Source of the DNA: Pelodera strongyloides
Taxonomy: Eukaryota; Nematoda; Chromadorea; Rhabditida; Rhabditidae
Direction of reading: 5' to 3'
Assembly: GCA_036852015.1 (NCBI GenBank)
Contig: JAANDG010000315.1
Location: forward strand, 1 to 64,000
Length of the DNA: 64,000 bases
In this document: positions 46,801-58,480 of the stretch, in pieces
How positions within the stretch are numbered: the stretch's first letter is position 1
How the letters are laid out: each line of letters starts with the position of its first letter
Translations under genes and position numbers: made by a program
Notes under the pieces: generated by a model
Database searches by the model: none
Seen by the model: the letters and a program-made list of their open reading frames with translations, nothing else
Told to the model about the DNA's origin: nothing

Positions 46801-48579
46801 TGAAACGCACAGTGGACACCTGTGCAATGAACATAAATTATAATAAAAATCGAGCTAAATTCAATTCGAGCAAATTAGCATAAATACTTAAGGATTTAGT
46901 TGTCCACGATGCGTTTCAATAAGCGGCCAGTTTTTCGCTTTCAACCGTTTGATGGTGTGTATCTGGTGCACTTAAGTATATTTGATCAGTAAACTACATT
47001 TTATGGGTAAGAATGATGTTTGGGGCTGCGTATCAACCCAAAATTAAGACCAAGCTTACTACTTACAACTGTCTGAGACTGGTACTAAGTAAATCTAACT
47101 ATATCTATGCCAAGGGCCTGACAGTTAAGTCAATAGTTAAGTTAACACTTATTCTTAGCAAAACTACATACCACACACGATCCACCCACATTCAGACAGC
47201 CGTCATAAAACCACCCGCTAAATAATATCGGAAATGGCATAAGAACGAACATTATGTCGTACATATGTCTATAGATTTTCAATATTTATGCGACAGCGTT
47301 CCTTGTTAATTTCCTTTTTTTGCAGATCGCAATCCATTCACTAATAATCAATTGGTTTGTCTGCAGTGTCTGTTGCAGACAACATCACCTATATACAGTA
47401 AGGGGGTGACAGAATCAGAGGGACGCGCAATTAAAGCGAAATACCACCCGGTTTTTGAAAAGCGCCGTGGACAACTGCATTCTTACGTATGCTATTTTTC
47501 TCGATTTTTTATTCTAATTTATTGTCATTTGCATAGGCTGAATGAGAATTCAGGTGTAATCGATGTGCTTCAAAAACGGACCGGTACTTCGCTTTAAAGA
47601 GAGCGTTGAGAATTTCGATAGAGCTCGGTTACTCATCTCCGTACGTTTATTAGTGTAAATTTCCATTTTCCTTACATGCTAACCAGCTCTATGTACATTG
47701 GCATGTACATAGTAGTATCTTTCTCCATTTTCTTTACTTTTCATCAAAACCAACAACTAACGGCAGGGTTTCATCGAAAATGGTCACTTCCTTATAATCA
47801 TGTCCCAAACACAAACTTACAACCCGCGAATTAGATAACCGCATCGTATGTCTGTCCCAAGCCCCACCCACACCAGACACCCCCTTAGCCCTTAGTACCC
47901 TAACACTCCCACGCTCAATAAAAACCCTCCACCATCATCCCATTCATAAAGAGCGCGCCAAAAAAGTCAAAAGACCATTTTTCACTTTTCAAAAATCTGT
48001 ATTGTATTTGATGTATACAGTCACCCCGCTCCGAAACCATATACCATACTTATATTCCCACAAAGAGTAGACACATTCAAACCGCGTTCCCATTGTCAAA
48101 AAACGAGGAGGAATGGTCTATCGGGCATTCGTCGTTTGCAGGAGAACAAAAAATGGGCAATAAATATGTCTGCAACGGAGCACACCAGGATCAATCAGCA
48201 TTCAACGTGTATATACATGTGCATCGACATCGATAAAGTCGTTAGACACGCCGCTTACAAGGGACGATTTCCATTTACAAGACTTCCGTACAACGGTCTG
48301 TCTGACATAACTAGTTTAAGTTTGCAATTCCAAAAAAAAATGTGACACGAAGAGTACGGGGGTGGTTTGGGCGGCGTGGGTGGCAAACTACCATACAATC
48401 TTCCAACAGTCATCTAGTCGTATATAGATTCCAAATCAAAGGACAAGCTTGGCATTAAGTAAAATATCCTACCTCCTACCTACCCAAGGAACACCTCCCA
48501 CAGACATCATTAACTTAAAATCAAACTTTTTCCTTGATGCCATCTACTATATGCCAAAATAACTCGATTCGAGCTTGAC

Positions 48580-48664
<85 letters not shown>

Positions 48665-51600
48665 TACCCACCCGGTTGGCAGTTGAATCCGGGTCCACGG
48701 AAAAGTATCCAATCCTTTCAAACTGGAATCTATCGTACACCTTCGAGTGCGCAATACTTCGGTCGATCAACACGTTGTGAAGCACCGTCAACGAATTCTG
48801 AAATTAAGGCCTATATTCAGAAACGTTAGTTACGACATCCTTGCTAATCATATCGGTCGTCTGTTTGCGTTTGTGTGGTTTTCATATCGGTCATCTTTTG
48901 GCGTTTATATGGTTTTCTGGTTTTCATATCGGTCATCTGTTTATATGTTCGTTTTATTTTCATCCTCGGATGCACACAGCACACCTTTTGGTGTATTTAG
49001 TAAATAAATAAACATCCCAATGTTTTACTACGAAATTCCCCTGCACAATTTTACTCGCGTATGGCATGTGACATTTGTAACGTACGTAGAACGACAAACG
49101 ACAACGGCACTTCCATGTACTTATGTAAATCGCGTTCATTCTCTGCCCCTTCAGCACATACGGCACTTACTATAATACACTGTAGCAGCACCCGTTTCAA
49201 AACCACGTATCATGTCGTTTTAAAGCGAAATGCCGGCTGGTTTTTGAAACCCATCGTGGACAACTGAATTAATACGTCAATTTACTCGAATTTAGCTCGA
49301 TTCTTTATTCTAATTTACGTTCATTTACATAAGCTGCATAAGAATGCAGGATTTCACGAGGTGTTTCAAAAACCGGCCGTTATATCGTTTTAACGTTTGT
49401 ATTTAGTGAATTGAGCTATCTACCCATCAACCGTAGTCAACAGTGCTTTCTTCCACTTCCAACATCGTTCTTCTTTCTTTATTTCCCAAAAACATCTCAA
49501 ATAATAGCCTATTACCCATCCACTATATTAAGAAGCCACATGTTTTCAACATGTGTTTTCACATTCACTTTTCCGGTTTCCGCATTTACAGGATTATACT
49601 AGCACGTTGAATGTACCAAATAACACTCTAAAGAGAAAAAAGGATTTGCAAATACGAAAAATACAAAGTGATTTCCTAGATGAGCCGCGGTTAAATAATA
49701 ACTACGAAAACAAAGTGTGTGATTCATTAATTCATTTGCTTTTTTTGAGTCGGATTACAAGAGGGTTTGTACTTGAAAGCCTTATTTTTGTCACATGTAC
49801 GCAACGCGGTTGCCGCAATCCGCATACACATCCCGCTGTTTTCGCCTACCTGCCGCACGCGCGCAATACTGATGTACGCCCAATTGTAGCCGCTTGCATG
49901 CAAACTTTCTCACTGGCCGCAATTCTCTAGCGATATTCTCAACCGCTGGAAATACTGTCAACACAAAACAGTACACAGAAAAATCGGAGGATTAACTAAT
50001 ACTAATTACAAGGGGATTACAATTGGGCGTCATTGATGTGCCGTGTTCGTCTCGTTATCAGCAGATAGATGGCAACTGGCAAGCGTCCAAGTCAAACAAT
50101 GAAAGCACAAAGGTCCATGTTAACAATCTGTTCTCAACTCAAGGCAAGGCTACATGCACCATTAACGGATAGGGACTCAGAAGGCTTCAGTGAGCGACTC
50201 CCCTATCAAAAGGGTCCTTTCCAGTGGAAAAGCTTATTCCAGTAATAGTTATACCTTATACCCTTAGAGACCCTGGGATCGGGGTCTTACTGTACGCCAG
50301 GTGATTAGGTCCTTTAAGCTAAAGTGCTAAGTAAGAAACGTTCGGGTAGCCATGTTATCGGGTCTTACTGTAGACTGTAGGCCAAGTGATCTACGTTTTA
50401 TAAAGATTAAAATTTCGATCCTAATGAGAAATTGTTGAAGCCCTATCTGAATTCCAAAGTGTATTTCATGTGTTCTTTGCAATCAGCGCTTACCTAACTT
50501 GAACCTAGTACCTCTCCTTCTCTCTCTCTCCTCTTCTCTCTCTCTAAAATTGCTACAAAAAAAACAAAATGCGAAAAACTACGAAATCCGTGGTCAACAG
50601 TCAAAGTCAAAATAGTCAAACAAAGAGAGAGAAAATGTGTTTTCAGCCCTTGTTTTCACACACACTTTTGATGATCATTTCTCGAGTGCAATGTGCGAAT
50701 CTAGTAAATATGGTGACTCTTAGAGTGAGGATCATTAAGGATCATTACGAAATACTACAGTGGTTGGTTGCACTCGAAAGTCTCGAAATCTCAAAAGTTA
50801 AGCGCTAATGTCAAAGAACACATGAAATACATCTACGTCTCAGTATCCAATTCAGCTACAAGGCTTCACCCTCAACAATTTCTAATTAGGGTCGAGATTT
50901 TAATCCTTATAAAACATAAATCACTTGGCCTACAGTAAGACCCACGATCACATGGCTAACCCAACGTTTCTTACTCAGCACTTTAGCTTAAAGGACCTAA
51001 TCACCTTCAAAACAATGCCTCCAATAAAGATTGGTTGTTACTTGTTATCACTTAACAACACCTTATGTTTTTCCTTCCTTATGGTTCCTATGGTTCCTAA
51101 TGGCTGCTTGTGACCAGTGTGCAACAATGGCATACCCGGACAGCAAAAAGGACAAGGCACACATACACATAAATATTGTTGCTGTTTTCAGTCTTGCATT
51201 CTTGCACTTCTCCCTCTTTCTCTCTATATCTCTCTCAGTTCATCATGTTTCTCTCTCTCTCTCTCTATACCTCTATTTCACTCTCTCTTCCAGAAAGCAC
51301 AGTAGGACCACACAGAACACGTACACATACTTATCTGCAACATTTTACAGCGGAAAACAAAAACAACACAGAAGTCAGTGCCACGGGGGCAGACAAAAAA
51401 CGAGCGCTTCCAGGCAGGGCTAATCTTATAAATCTCCATCCGAAAATTAAATAAATATAGCTTCTGGTTATCGTTATCATTTTCCGCCAGCGCCCATATC
51501 TTATTATATAAAATAGTAAGTGTAGCGTAATTTGCATACCGATTGTGCGTTACGGAAATGCAAATTTCGTGTTCGGGTATAAAAAGAGTGTCGGAGCTCA

Positions 51601-54600
51601 ATATCGAATGCATATGCAATTGTTTCTTATTATGTGAATTTTTTTATGATACGTTTGAAGCTTTGTATATAAGAATGCCCATACTAAACCAATCATATTT
51701 CTATGTAAGTCGCTTCAGGCGGCGTGAGCCGACTGGTATTCATATAAAAAACATGCAGAGCCCAATAACACACCACCCTCACTTGTTCAGCGCTTCTCTA
51801 CTAACCCGTAAGATGAGACTAAATATGCCTAAATCTTCCAAGTAGGCAGTTAAGTTTGTTTGCTTACACAATACCAATAAATGTTCCTCAAAGAGAGAAG
51901 AGAGAGAGTGAAGAGAGACACAGAGAGACAGACAGAGAGAGAGAGATGGAAATATAGAGCGCGAACCAATCGGATCGAACTTAGGCCTAGGCCATAGGTC
52001 AGCACTAAGACCTCTCTAACATGTTTGCTTTGGACTTGTTTGTCATCTCAAGTGACCAACCATTGGCCTACAACCTACAAGTGATAAGGTGCCGCCTTCC
52101 GCAATGGTGCCACTACACCAAGCCAGGGTACACGTCTACACTTCCTTATCGTGTCTAATCTACTTGTACGCAAACACTATTCTCCATCTCTCTCAGCTCT
52201 CCTTGAGCCCATAAGCTTATTTGTGCTTGCTAATAGCGAACAGCTAGAGTAGCTAAGTGAGATAGACAGACGAGAATATACTACCCGTAAAGGCATTTAT
52301 TTAGGCCATAGGTCATTTGCATAGTCCACTTGTTTGTTCCTCTTTCTCTCTCTCTTCTAGATAGATAGAGAGAGATACAGATAGATAGATAGAGATAGAT
52401 AGATAGAGAGAGAGAGAAGCAGAGAGAGAGAGAGATAGAGAGAGAACATATATTTGTAATCGCTTAGGTTTAGGCCCGGGTGAGATAGCGGCCTACGTGC
52501 AAGAAGCAAGTTGGTGCAGCGAGTTGGCACGGCGACTGGTCAAAGGAAGAGCAAACATAAATGCGACCCCAAGTTAGGGTCTTTGGCCGCTCTCCAAAAG
52601 GCGAACCACTCTTCCGGGCGCGCATGCAACCTTTGCTCAAAACGCTCCTTTACCAGAACGCGAACCATCGCCCATAGGTAGCCGCGCAAAGAGGGTTCAC
52701 TACGCTCCCTAGGATGCGCAGAAGGCCAGGGGTGCGCGAACTATGCACAATACAACTTGAATCCCAGTTGGCACACTTGTGGCGCACATCCAAAAACGTG
52801 CGTAAAATCGGATACGCGGTAATGTTGCGAAGTTTTTTTTTAAAGCCGTCAGGAACCATACCAATTATCAGGTAAACCAGCGCAGTAATAAAAAGTTGCC
52901 TCTGCCTGCAACAGGCAAACAAATCTACTAATCAAATACGAAAAAAAAGTCCCAATCACGACGGACTCATGATCAAAAAAAAGTGCCAATGATATTTGCT
53001 ATAGAGATAATAAAAACCTATTCCGGGGTAAGCCTACAGTCGTTAAATTTACACGTATCACACGCATTACGCAAACAAAATCCAGTAAGACACGCACACC
53101 AGCTTTGAACCCAATACACCCACGCACTACATACCACATATCTAAAAGAATCTCTCCCACGCATAGTAAAATAAAACCCTACACCCCCGCACCACCCACG
53201 CTACCGTGCGCCCACTGATTAATTACCGTACAGGTTCACACCGAATAATCTCTAATCTCTACCCGAGGGAGGAGGGAGGAGCACAATATGATCCTTGGGT
53301 AAACATTGGCACATTCCCGGGGATAAAAGATATGATTGGTTGCGAGAACCGTGGCCAAGTGCATTTTCTCACAAAGACCACTGCAATGCAATCATATATA
53401 AGCAGGAGGAGAAAGATGAGGGAAAGACTTTAAAAAGGATAATTTGCATCGCTTTAGGTGCATTTTTTCCATCTAATAATTATTCTCATAATAAAAAACA
53501 ATTTGGGAGGAGTCGAAGGGAGGTGTTTGGTGTGTATAAGTAGCATGTAAATTAACGTGTTTCAGTCATCAGTGACGGCACATAATTTCACAGTCTGTAT
53601 GAAACATGTGATTTAAGGCCCTAATGGAGGTTACTAACGACATCCACGCCACGAGGAAGAGAAGACTCCACAGAACAGCTTTTCATTGGCTGGATTACGC
53701 ACTTGGGACGAGAGTCGAACCCGCGAACCCGCGACCTTCACGTGGACATGGGCAACCTAACCACTGCACCACCCATGTCGGATCCAGCGTTCTAACATCT
53801 AAAGTTTCTACTCACCGGATTACAGTCCGAAAGGAATCCACCGGGTACGACAGCCGGGTCCTCGGGGTTCTTGTGCAGGAAGCTAAATAAAGCACTAATA
53901 CATTACAACAAAATATATCAACTATCTTATTTAACATATTCCACCGGGCACATCACATGATTTATTAGGGAGCTCAAGTTTTGATTTTTTACACTCCAAG
54001 ACTGCAGAGCTCCAGTTCCGCTTCCGCTTCCGGAACAAAATAATGAACAGTTCTATTTAATCCTTCAAAACTCACAGCGAATCGTAAATTCTGCATTCGG
54101 CAGACACTGGATGCGAGACCCAATGCACGAAGGCCTTCGGCTTGTTCTGCTCGGTGAGCTTCTCGGCACGCACGACAACCTCGGTCACCTTGCCATTGGC
54201 CTAGAAAGACAAACTGTCAATTATCAGCTTAATTTATTATTATCATTTGAAGTATGTTTTATAAGAATTGCTTGCTAATCACTCGCGCTAGCATTCGTAC
54301 ATATATCAGAGACGCACGGGAATCAAAACCACCATACTCTCTCCACTCCACCCTTCGTAACGGGCCCTCCAACCCTTCGCTACGGACATACACGCAAATT
54401 CTTCTACTGAGTCAGAATATCTCTCTATTCACGTCCGGATCCGGAAGCAAGCTCAAACTGAACCCAAACCCTTAGAGCTAGGCGGACAGTCTTTCAGGCA
54501 TTGCATCCTGGTTCTCTGATGCCTACGGACTAACCTTCTCTTAAAACTAAGCCTAATTAACTAATTACACACTCTGCACTACAAAAAGCTTCTTGTTCAG

Positions 54601-55978
54601 TTCCACACACTACTTGTTCCATCATACATCACACACCATCAGCTCGAAAGAGCAAGTGTGTATACACAATAGATAAGACTGTCAATAAACATGCCCTGTT
54701 CATTTCTAACTGCGGTGCAGCAGCACAGATCACAAGCGAGCCGCCATGAACACGCACACTCGCACATATGCTAATTCGACTAATTTATGCACCTTTATCA
54801 GAGTACGGTGGACTGGCAATCAATGCAACACTAGGTATAATTGACTCACAAATTAGAACACGCACATCTGAACAAACAACTCCTGCACCCAAAATTTTAG
54901 GGCAAAAAGGCTGCAAGCGCTCTGAATTTCTGCAAAATCCGAATTGCTTAACCTAACAAATACAAACGTCACTTCACGTGACGTCCCCGTTCGCCTTATT
55001 TTTGAATATAAATTGGGGGTTTTGTCATAATGTTACGCTCAACCTAACCTAAACGCTTAGCTACTCGAAGTGCACCAAAGCATTTATAATTAGCTACTTT
55101 AATAAAACTAAATGTGCGTCATTTACACAATGACAATCCTTCCAACCTACAAGAACATTACTTTACTTAGGTTACCCTTATAGTAAAGCCAGAGTCCTCT
55201 GTTCACGAAGGATCAGATAAACTATCATCTAAAAATCTCCACTTCACGTGCTACCGCTATGCTATAGCTCCAACAACGTCACAACCACAGTTCTGGTTTC
55301 TCTCTCATTGACGCAGCGACGAAAAAAGAAGGGAACGCGTTTAACGATGCCTGCGCGCTAACTATAAACTTGCATTCAATTCGAGTATGATCTTTTCACC
55401 TACAAGGAAGTGGTGTGGTCATTTTATGGGAAAATGCGGAAGAGGAAGTATAGCCCATTTCACGTTTCTTGTCTTATTCTTCACAGCCAATTAATTTTCA
55501 CATTCGATCAGGTTATCACCACGGAAAGACAAATATTTTATAAACACTTTTTTTTAGCACTATGGGGGAACCAACGGTTTAGCATACAGGATATGTGCAC
55601 TTAAATCAACTTAATTCCTTTAAACAATCACAACATCCACATACATACAGATTGACAGACGCTTACATACTAGGATTCAGGATTCACATATTACCCTTAC
55701 AATTGAGGTGTTTCTTAGCTCATGAGTCAACTACATCACGAGCTTCCACCTCCTGGCTCAGGGAGGATCCTTCCCTCTCAGAATAGTGTTATCTTTGGTA
55801 AGACTCACACCCCGACACTACTTAGGCGGGGAGAATCCTCCCTGGACCTAGTAGCGGAGACCAGTGAAACCCATCAACTCACCGTCTTCTCCTCCACGAC
55901 GTAGAGTACAACACCGAGATGCTTTAGTCCAACGGGCTGCGTTCTCGTCAATCGTCGGAAGCCCTTTTCGCCATCATC
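40809..55978 (-). CDS. QARS: Glutaminyl-tRNA synthetase, C-terminal part (five 3' exons, 5' end not found)
   Basis: Exons on the minus strand, in order, are 55978-55883, 54200-54076, 53882-53816, 48797-48672 and 40859-40809. All junctions are GT/AG and phase-consistent, giving 154 residues and TAA. The enzyme charges tRNA-Gln with glutamine in the cytosol. These exons encode the anticodon-binding beta-barrels. Matches to animal QARS include FRRL...[49 protein letters not shown] and [11 protein letters not shown]. The catalytic Rossmann part (HIGH and MSK-type motifs) and the N-terminal domain must lie upstream, probably beyond 64000. Introns are 1.7, 0.2, 5.0 and 7.8 kb, the large ones filled with transposon relics. 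No disabling change is seen, so it looks functional. Confidence 0.94.
40905..41001. repeat. GC-rich hairpin 45 bp from the QARS terminal acceptor
   Basis: GGCGCGCAGGCCCC and GGGGCTAGGCGCGCC pair around an inner gggcggc/accgccc stem, in otherwise AT-rich DNA. Confidence 0.6.
41565..41670 (-). mobile_element. Dispersed repeat with 3' AATAAA, minus copy
   Basis: Reverse complement reads cttagggtaccttttggttt, gcgagctaatagccgctacc, tacgactcgttgatccaata-aa. It is about 90% identical by eye to 60342-60440. Confidence 0.7.
41770..41887. mobile_element. GAGGCCATATTCACC inverted-repeat element
   Basis: 118 bp from gaggtcatattcactactcc to gagtggtgaatatggcctc, in the QARS last intron. Its interior is the reverse of the 17349 copy (ggggacagaa..., gagaaaaagacggggaattccccc). 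Confidence 0.8.
43300..43429. mobile_element. CACGTG-related inverted-repeat element
   Basis: 130 bp from TTAAAGTGGTATGGCATGT to ACATGATATGCCGCTTTAA. Both flanks read agatt(t/a)aaggtta-like, a possible target duplication. Confidence 0.65.
45182..45352. mobile_element. Near-complete palindromic foldback element
   Basis: 171 bp. Left arm TTAAAGCGAAATGCTAGCCCCTTT... mirrors the right arm AAAGAGGCTAGCATTTATCATTAA. The arms extend almost to the centre (cctatgctaattttg / caaaattagcatcgg), so the whole element folds on itself. Confidence 0.8.
46776..46944. mobile_element. TTAAAGCG inverted-repeat element, full copy
   Basis: 169 bp in the QARS last intron. The right end has diverged to CTTTCAA. Confidence 0.85.
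47431..47597. mobile_element. TTAAAGCG inverted-repeat element, full copy
   Basis: 167 bp in the QARS last intron, only about 490 bp from the previous copy. The terminal repeats are more diverged (ACCACCCGG, GGACCGGTACTTCGC). Confidence 0.8.
48580..48664. repeat. (AAT)n microsatellite beside a QARS donor
   Basis: About 28 AAT units with a single AAC interruption. On the QARS strand it starts about 7 nt inside the intron. Confidence 0.95.
48672..48797 (-). CDS. QARS: QARS exon ([15 protein letters not shown])
   Basis: Acceptor TTAATTTCAG, donor GTGGGT, a weaker site; 42 codons, phase 0. It contains NVLIDRSI and [19 protein letters not shown]. An (ATT)n run begins at about intron position +7 on the transcribed strand. 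Confidence 0.96.
49220..49393. mobile_element. TTAAAGCG inverted-repeat element, full copy
   Basis: 174 bp. Its left TTAA is shared with the right end of a neighbouring element of the CACGTG type (about 49050-49223), so one appears to have inserted at the end of the other. Confidence 0.8.
50305..51005. mobile_element. About 700-bp foldback element in a QARS intron
   Basis: Arms of about 190 bp: 50305-50495 (ggtgattaggtcctttaagc, gtaagaaacgtt, gggtcttactgta, catgtgttctttg) is repeated in inverse orientation at 50803-51005. The central 300 bp holds a CT tract and a 79-codon ORF without recognisable homology. Confidence 0.85.
53704..53781 (-). mobile_element. tRNA-derived SINE head, minus strand
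   Basis: On the minus strand: TGGTGCAGTGGTTAGG (A box), then CGCGGGTTCGCGGGTTCGACTC with a duplicated gcgggttc at the B box. It lies in a QARS intron near a 5' splice site. Confidence 0.6.
53816..53882 (-). CDS. QARS: QARS exon (HKNPEDP...PGGFLSD)
   Basis: A 67-bp exon with acceptor TTTATTTAG and donor GTGAGT. It completes Leu across the junction, then encodes [20 protein letters not shown], near-identical to vertebrate QARS. It lies only 193 bp from the previous exon. Confidence 0.96.
54076..54200 (-). CDS. QARS: QARS exon ([10 protein letters not shown])
   Basis: Acceptor TTTCTAG, donor GTGAGT; ends in phase 2. It contains [23 protein letters not shown] and CRIYDSL, the highly conserved barrel of class I Gln/Glu synthetases. 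Confidence 0.96.
54201..55882 (-). other. QARS: QARS intron (1.7 kb)
   Basis: AT-rich sequence without a recognised repeat or exon. A short CT-rich block (gttccgcttccgcttccgg near 54017-54035) lies outside it, in the neighbouring short intron. Confidence 0.6.
55883..55978 (-). CDS. QARS: QARS exon (anticodon-binding domain, first in window)
   Basis: Acceptor TGCTTTCAG, donor GTGAGT; 32 codons, phase 0 at both ends. [20 protein letters not shown] aligns with the QARS segment GFKRL...QPVGLRH just after the IER.DF motif, which should end the preceding exon. Confidence 0.9.
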
Positions 55979-56860
55979 CTGAAAGCATAAGGAAGATAAT
56001 ACAAATATACTAAAAGCTAGACACAATTAAGAAGCTAGACCGCTTGAATGGGCTAGCCTGTATGTTTCTTCTTTTTACTATTACTCCTTCGGACCGTTTT
56101 GTTTTTAAAGATCACATTCCCAGTTGGTAGTTGGGGAGAACCCATTACTTGACATAAAACTTGGTCTTTTGCTTTTGAAACGCTCTACAGCTTTACTGGT
56201 TCGATAAAGCTGACAGCGTGAACTGCTTTGGATAAGGACCAGAGGCAGCACACAAAGACATCGACATCAACTATCAACAACACAAATGTACCTCTTTATT
56301 ATGAAAACACCGTTCTACATTCACATTCAATCTTCACGTGTCACTCTCCTTCTCCCTCCAACCCTGCTCCAAGTTTCCCGCACAGATAACTTTTATGGCT
56401 TTAAAGCGCTTAGCACCACAGTTCATCAATTAAAGGCAAGAGAACGTAGAGTGGGAAATACTCAAGATCAAAACACGACCCTTGAAAAACAAGTAAGGAA
56501 ACATAATTACGGGACAAGCCGTGAGCTTGGCAGGTGCAAAAAGCTTCTTTTAATAATCCAATTAGTATAGTGTGTGACCCATATACTGGGTGTGGGTGGT
56601 CCTAATTTACGATCAGACCACACACATCGTTGATCTTTGCTACTGGCAGGATACATGACTCGTTAATTAAACCTAACGATAAAACTGTGATGTGATTGTC
56701 AGGAGGAGAGTTCGAAAGGGATCAGCGACCCCGACTAAAAAATTTTTACCACGTCAGTTAATGTTGTCCACAAAAACGAATCTTCCATTTTCAGTTTACA
56801 ACTCGCTTACACATATTCAACAAAGCTGGTTACAAAAGTTACAGTCGCGGCCCTAAAACT

Positions 56861-56936
56861 TTGCACACGCTGCATAAGAATGCTGGTCTAGTCGATGTGT
56901 TTCAAAAATCGGCCAGTATCCAGTATTTCGCTTTAA
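56861..56936. mobile_element. TTAAAGCG inverted-repeat element, right half
   Basis: It has gctgcataagaatgctggtc, then TTTCAAAAATCGGCCAG and a small internal duplication (agtatccagtatt) before TCGCTTTAA. The left half is absent. Confidence 0.7.
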
Positions 56937-58312
56937 ACAGCGTCGAGCCACTCTAAATTAACATCCCCATTCCCAAGCTCTACCCTTGAATCATCACCTC
57001 CCACCTCCACCATAAATCCTAGACTATAGTCTTTCTAATTCCTAATTCCTAATCCACTGATTCATTTCAATCCCACATACCATCTTCTAAGAACCTATCC
57101 AAGAAGCTAGCTCATTTCATCAAGCACTCTCCCCAAATTAGCATAATCCAGCACATGATCGGGCAAAAACTCCCCGTAATACCATACATAAATCCCGGCT
57201 GCAAATGGAATTGGGCAAAAAGCCAATCTCCCCCCTCTTTCCCCGTCGCCGGGTAGTCTAGAAGAAGTAAAGAGATGTAGATGGTGGAATGGCTTCTTCA
57301 ACCACTCAGCCGGCCTGCATACGTGCATAAATCTGCCCGTTAACGACCATCTCGCAGGAGCGGACCTCCCGGTCATAGCTTATAGCCAAAGGCAACGATT
57401 CGCATCACATCTTCACAAAAAAAAACGCGGCGCGCACTTTCGAAAATGAGAAAGTGCTCGAGGCTACAGCGTTCCCCGAGGGACTGACAAAGAATTCAAA
57501 GAACGCATTTTGTTTAGGAAGAAACGAATATGTCTGGGCATAAAGAACTAAGGCTCTTGTTCAATTATTTTAGTAACACTAACATCATATCGTCAAAACG
57601 CTTACGAACAAAACTGCGCGTGAAGCGTACCATCTACCCTTCTTGCACAGGAGCCACCCACGTTACGTTACCCTATTCTGTTCCAATTTTAGTACCCGTT
57701 GATCAAAAGGACCATACCCATACGGTGCGGTCGATATTATTCTAGTACCATTATATCATTATACACAATAATAACCCCTTCTAATTAACAACATCAATTA
57801 CCACACAGTCACAGTCATAGTTCAGCTTCAACAACAACAAAGTGCACACACACGTTTATTTTATTCTTAAAGGACATTAGTACTTTCCGTGTCTCCTATA
57901 GACGGGGGCCACCCAAACTCGCCCATAAATCCACCTCTACGACCTCTGCAACGAAAACGACCTCTCCGAGGTGTTCTTTGTGAGCAAACACGTTCCCAGA
58001 CGGCAGCAGAGAGCCTACTTAGATTGGGCGAGAAAGAGAGAGGGAGAGAGAGAGAGGGAGAGAAGGAGAACGAGAAAGAGAGAACGATTGAGGGAAAAGT
58101 ACATGTTATTCCGGTGAGGAAACAAGGGACCGACAGAGAATAGCTACAAATAAATAAAAGTGCTATTAGGAAATTAGCTGCATCGGTTGCACACCTTCTA
58201 AAAGGCAAAATAATCGGGACGATAAACGAATGAAAAGAAGATTCTGCGCCTCCACATTTCGTTACAGCACGTATTCCCGAACAATACGTTTGACAATAAA
58301 CCCCACACAAGA

Positions 58313-58480
58313 TCATATGTGTACGTATGTGTATGCATGTGTATGTGTATGTATGTGTATGTGTATGTATATATGTGTATGCATGTGTTGTGTATGTGTG
58401 TATGTGTATGTGTATATGTGTGTATGTGTATGTGTATGTATGTGTATGTGCATGTGTGTATGTGTGTATGTGGTATGTGT
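58313..58480. repeat. (TGTGTA)n microsatellite
   Basis: Mixed tgtgta/tgtatg hexamer-like repeat. The Cys/Val/Met open frames over it are artefacts. Confidence 0.9.

Larger units (their letters stand above)
40860..48671 (-). other. QARS: QARS last intron (7.8 kb)
   Basis: Mostly relics of mobile DNA: a GC-rich hairpin at 40905-41001, a dispersed repeat (41565-41670), a GAGGCC-type inverted-repeat element (41770-41887), foldback elements at 43300-43429 and 45182-45352, two TTAAAGCG elements (46776-46944, 47431-47597), short CT/GA tracts (44046-44106, 44815-44850, 45005-45035, 45597-45640) and an (AAT)n run at its 5' end. No additional gene recognised. Confidence 0.8.
48798..53815 (-). other. 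QARS: QARS intron (5.0 kb)
   Basis: Contains a short tandem repeat of a ttcatatcggtcatctgtt-type unit (about 48849-48945), abutting inverted-repeat elements (49050-49393), a roughly 700-bp foldback (50305-51005), GA/CT tracts (51207-51296, 51893-51947, 52341-52447) and a tRNA-like SINE head (53704-53781). No exon recognised. Confidence 0.8.

Noticed and set aside
48575..48829. Poly-Ile/Leu/Tyr open frames around 48.6 kb
   Set aside because: They translate the (AAT)n run; only the minus-strand part from 48797 to 48672 is a real QARS exon.
51975..52133. Possible minus-strand SINE (TGGTGTAGTGGCACC ... AGTTCGATCC)
   Set aside because: A- and B-box-like motifs are about 140 bp apart, too far for one tRNA head.
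57107..57376. 89-codon minus-strand frame, tested as an upstream QARS exon
   Set aside because: No QARS motif and no splice-site structure; function unknown.
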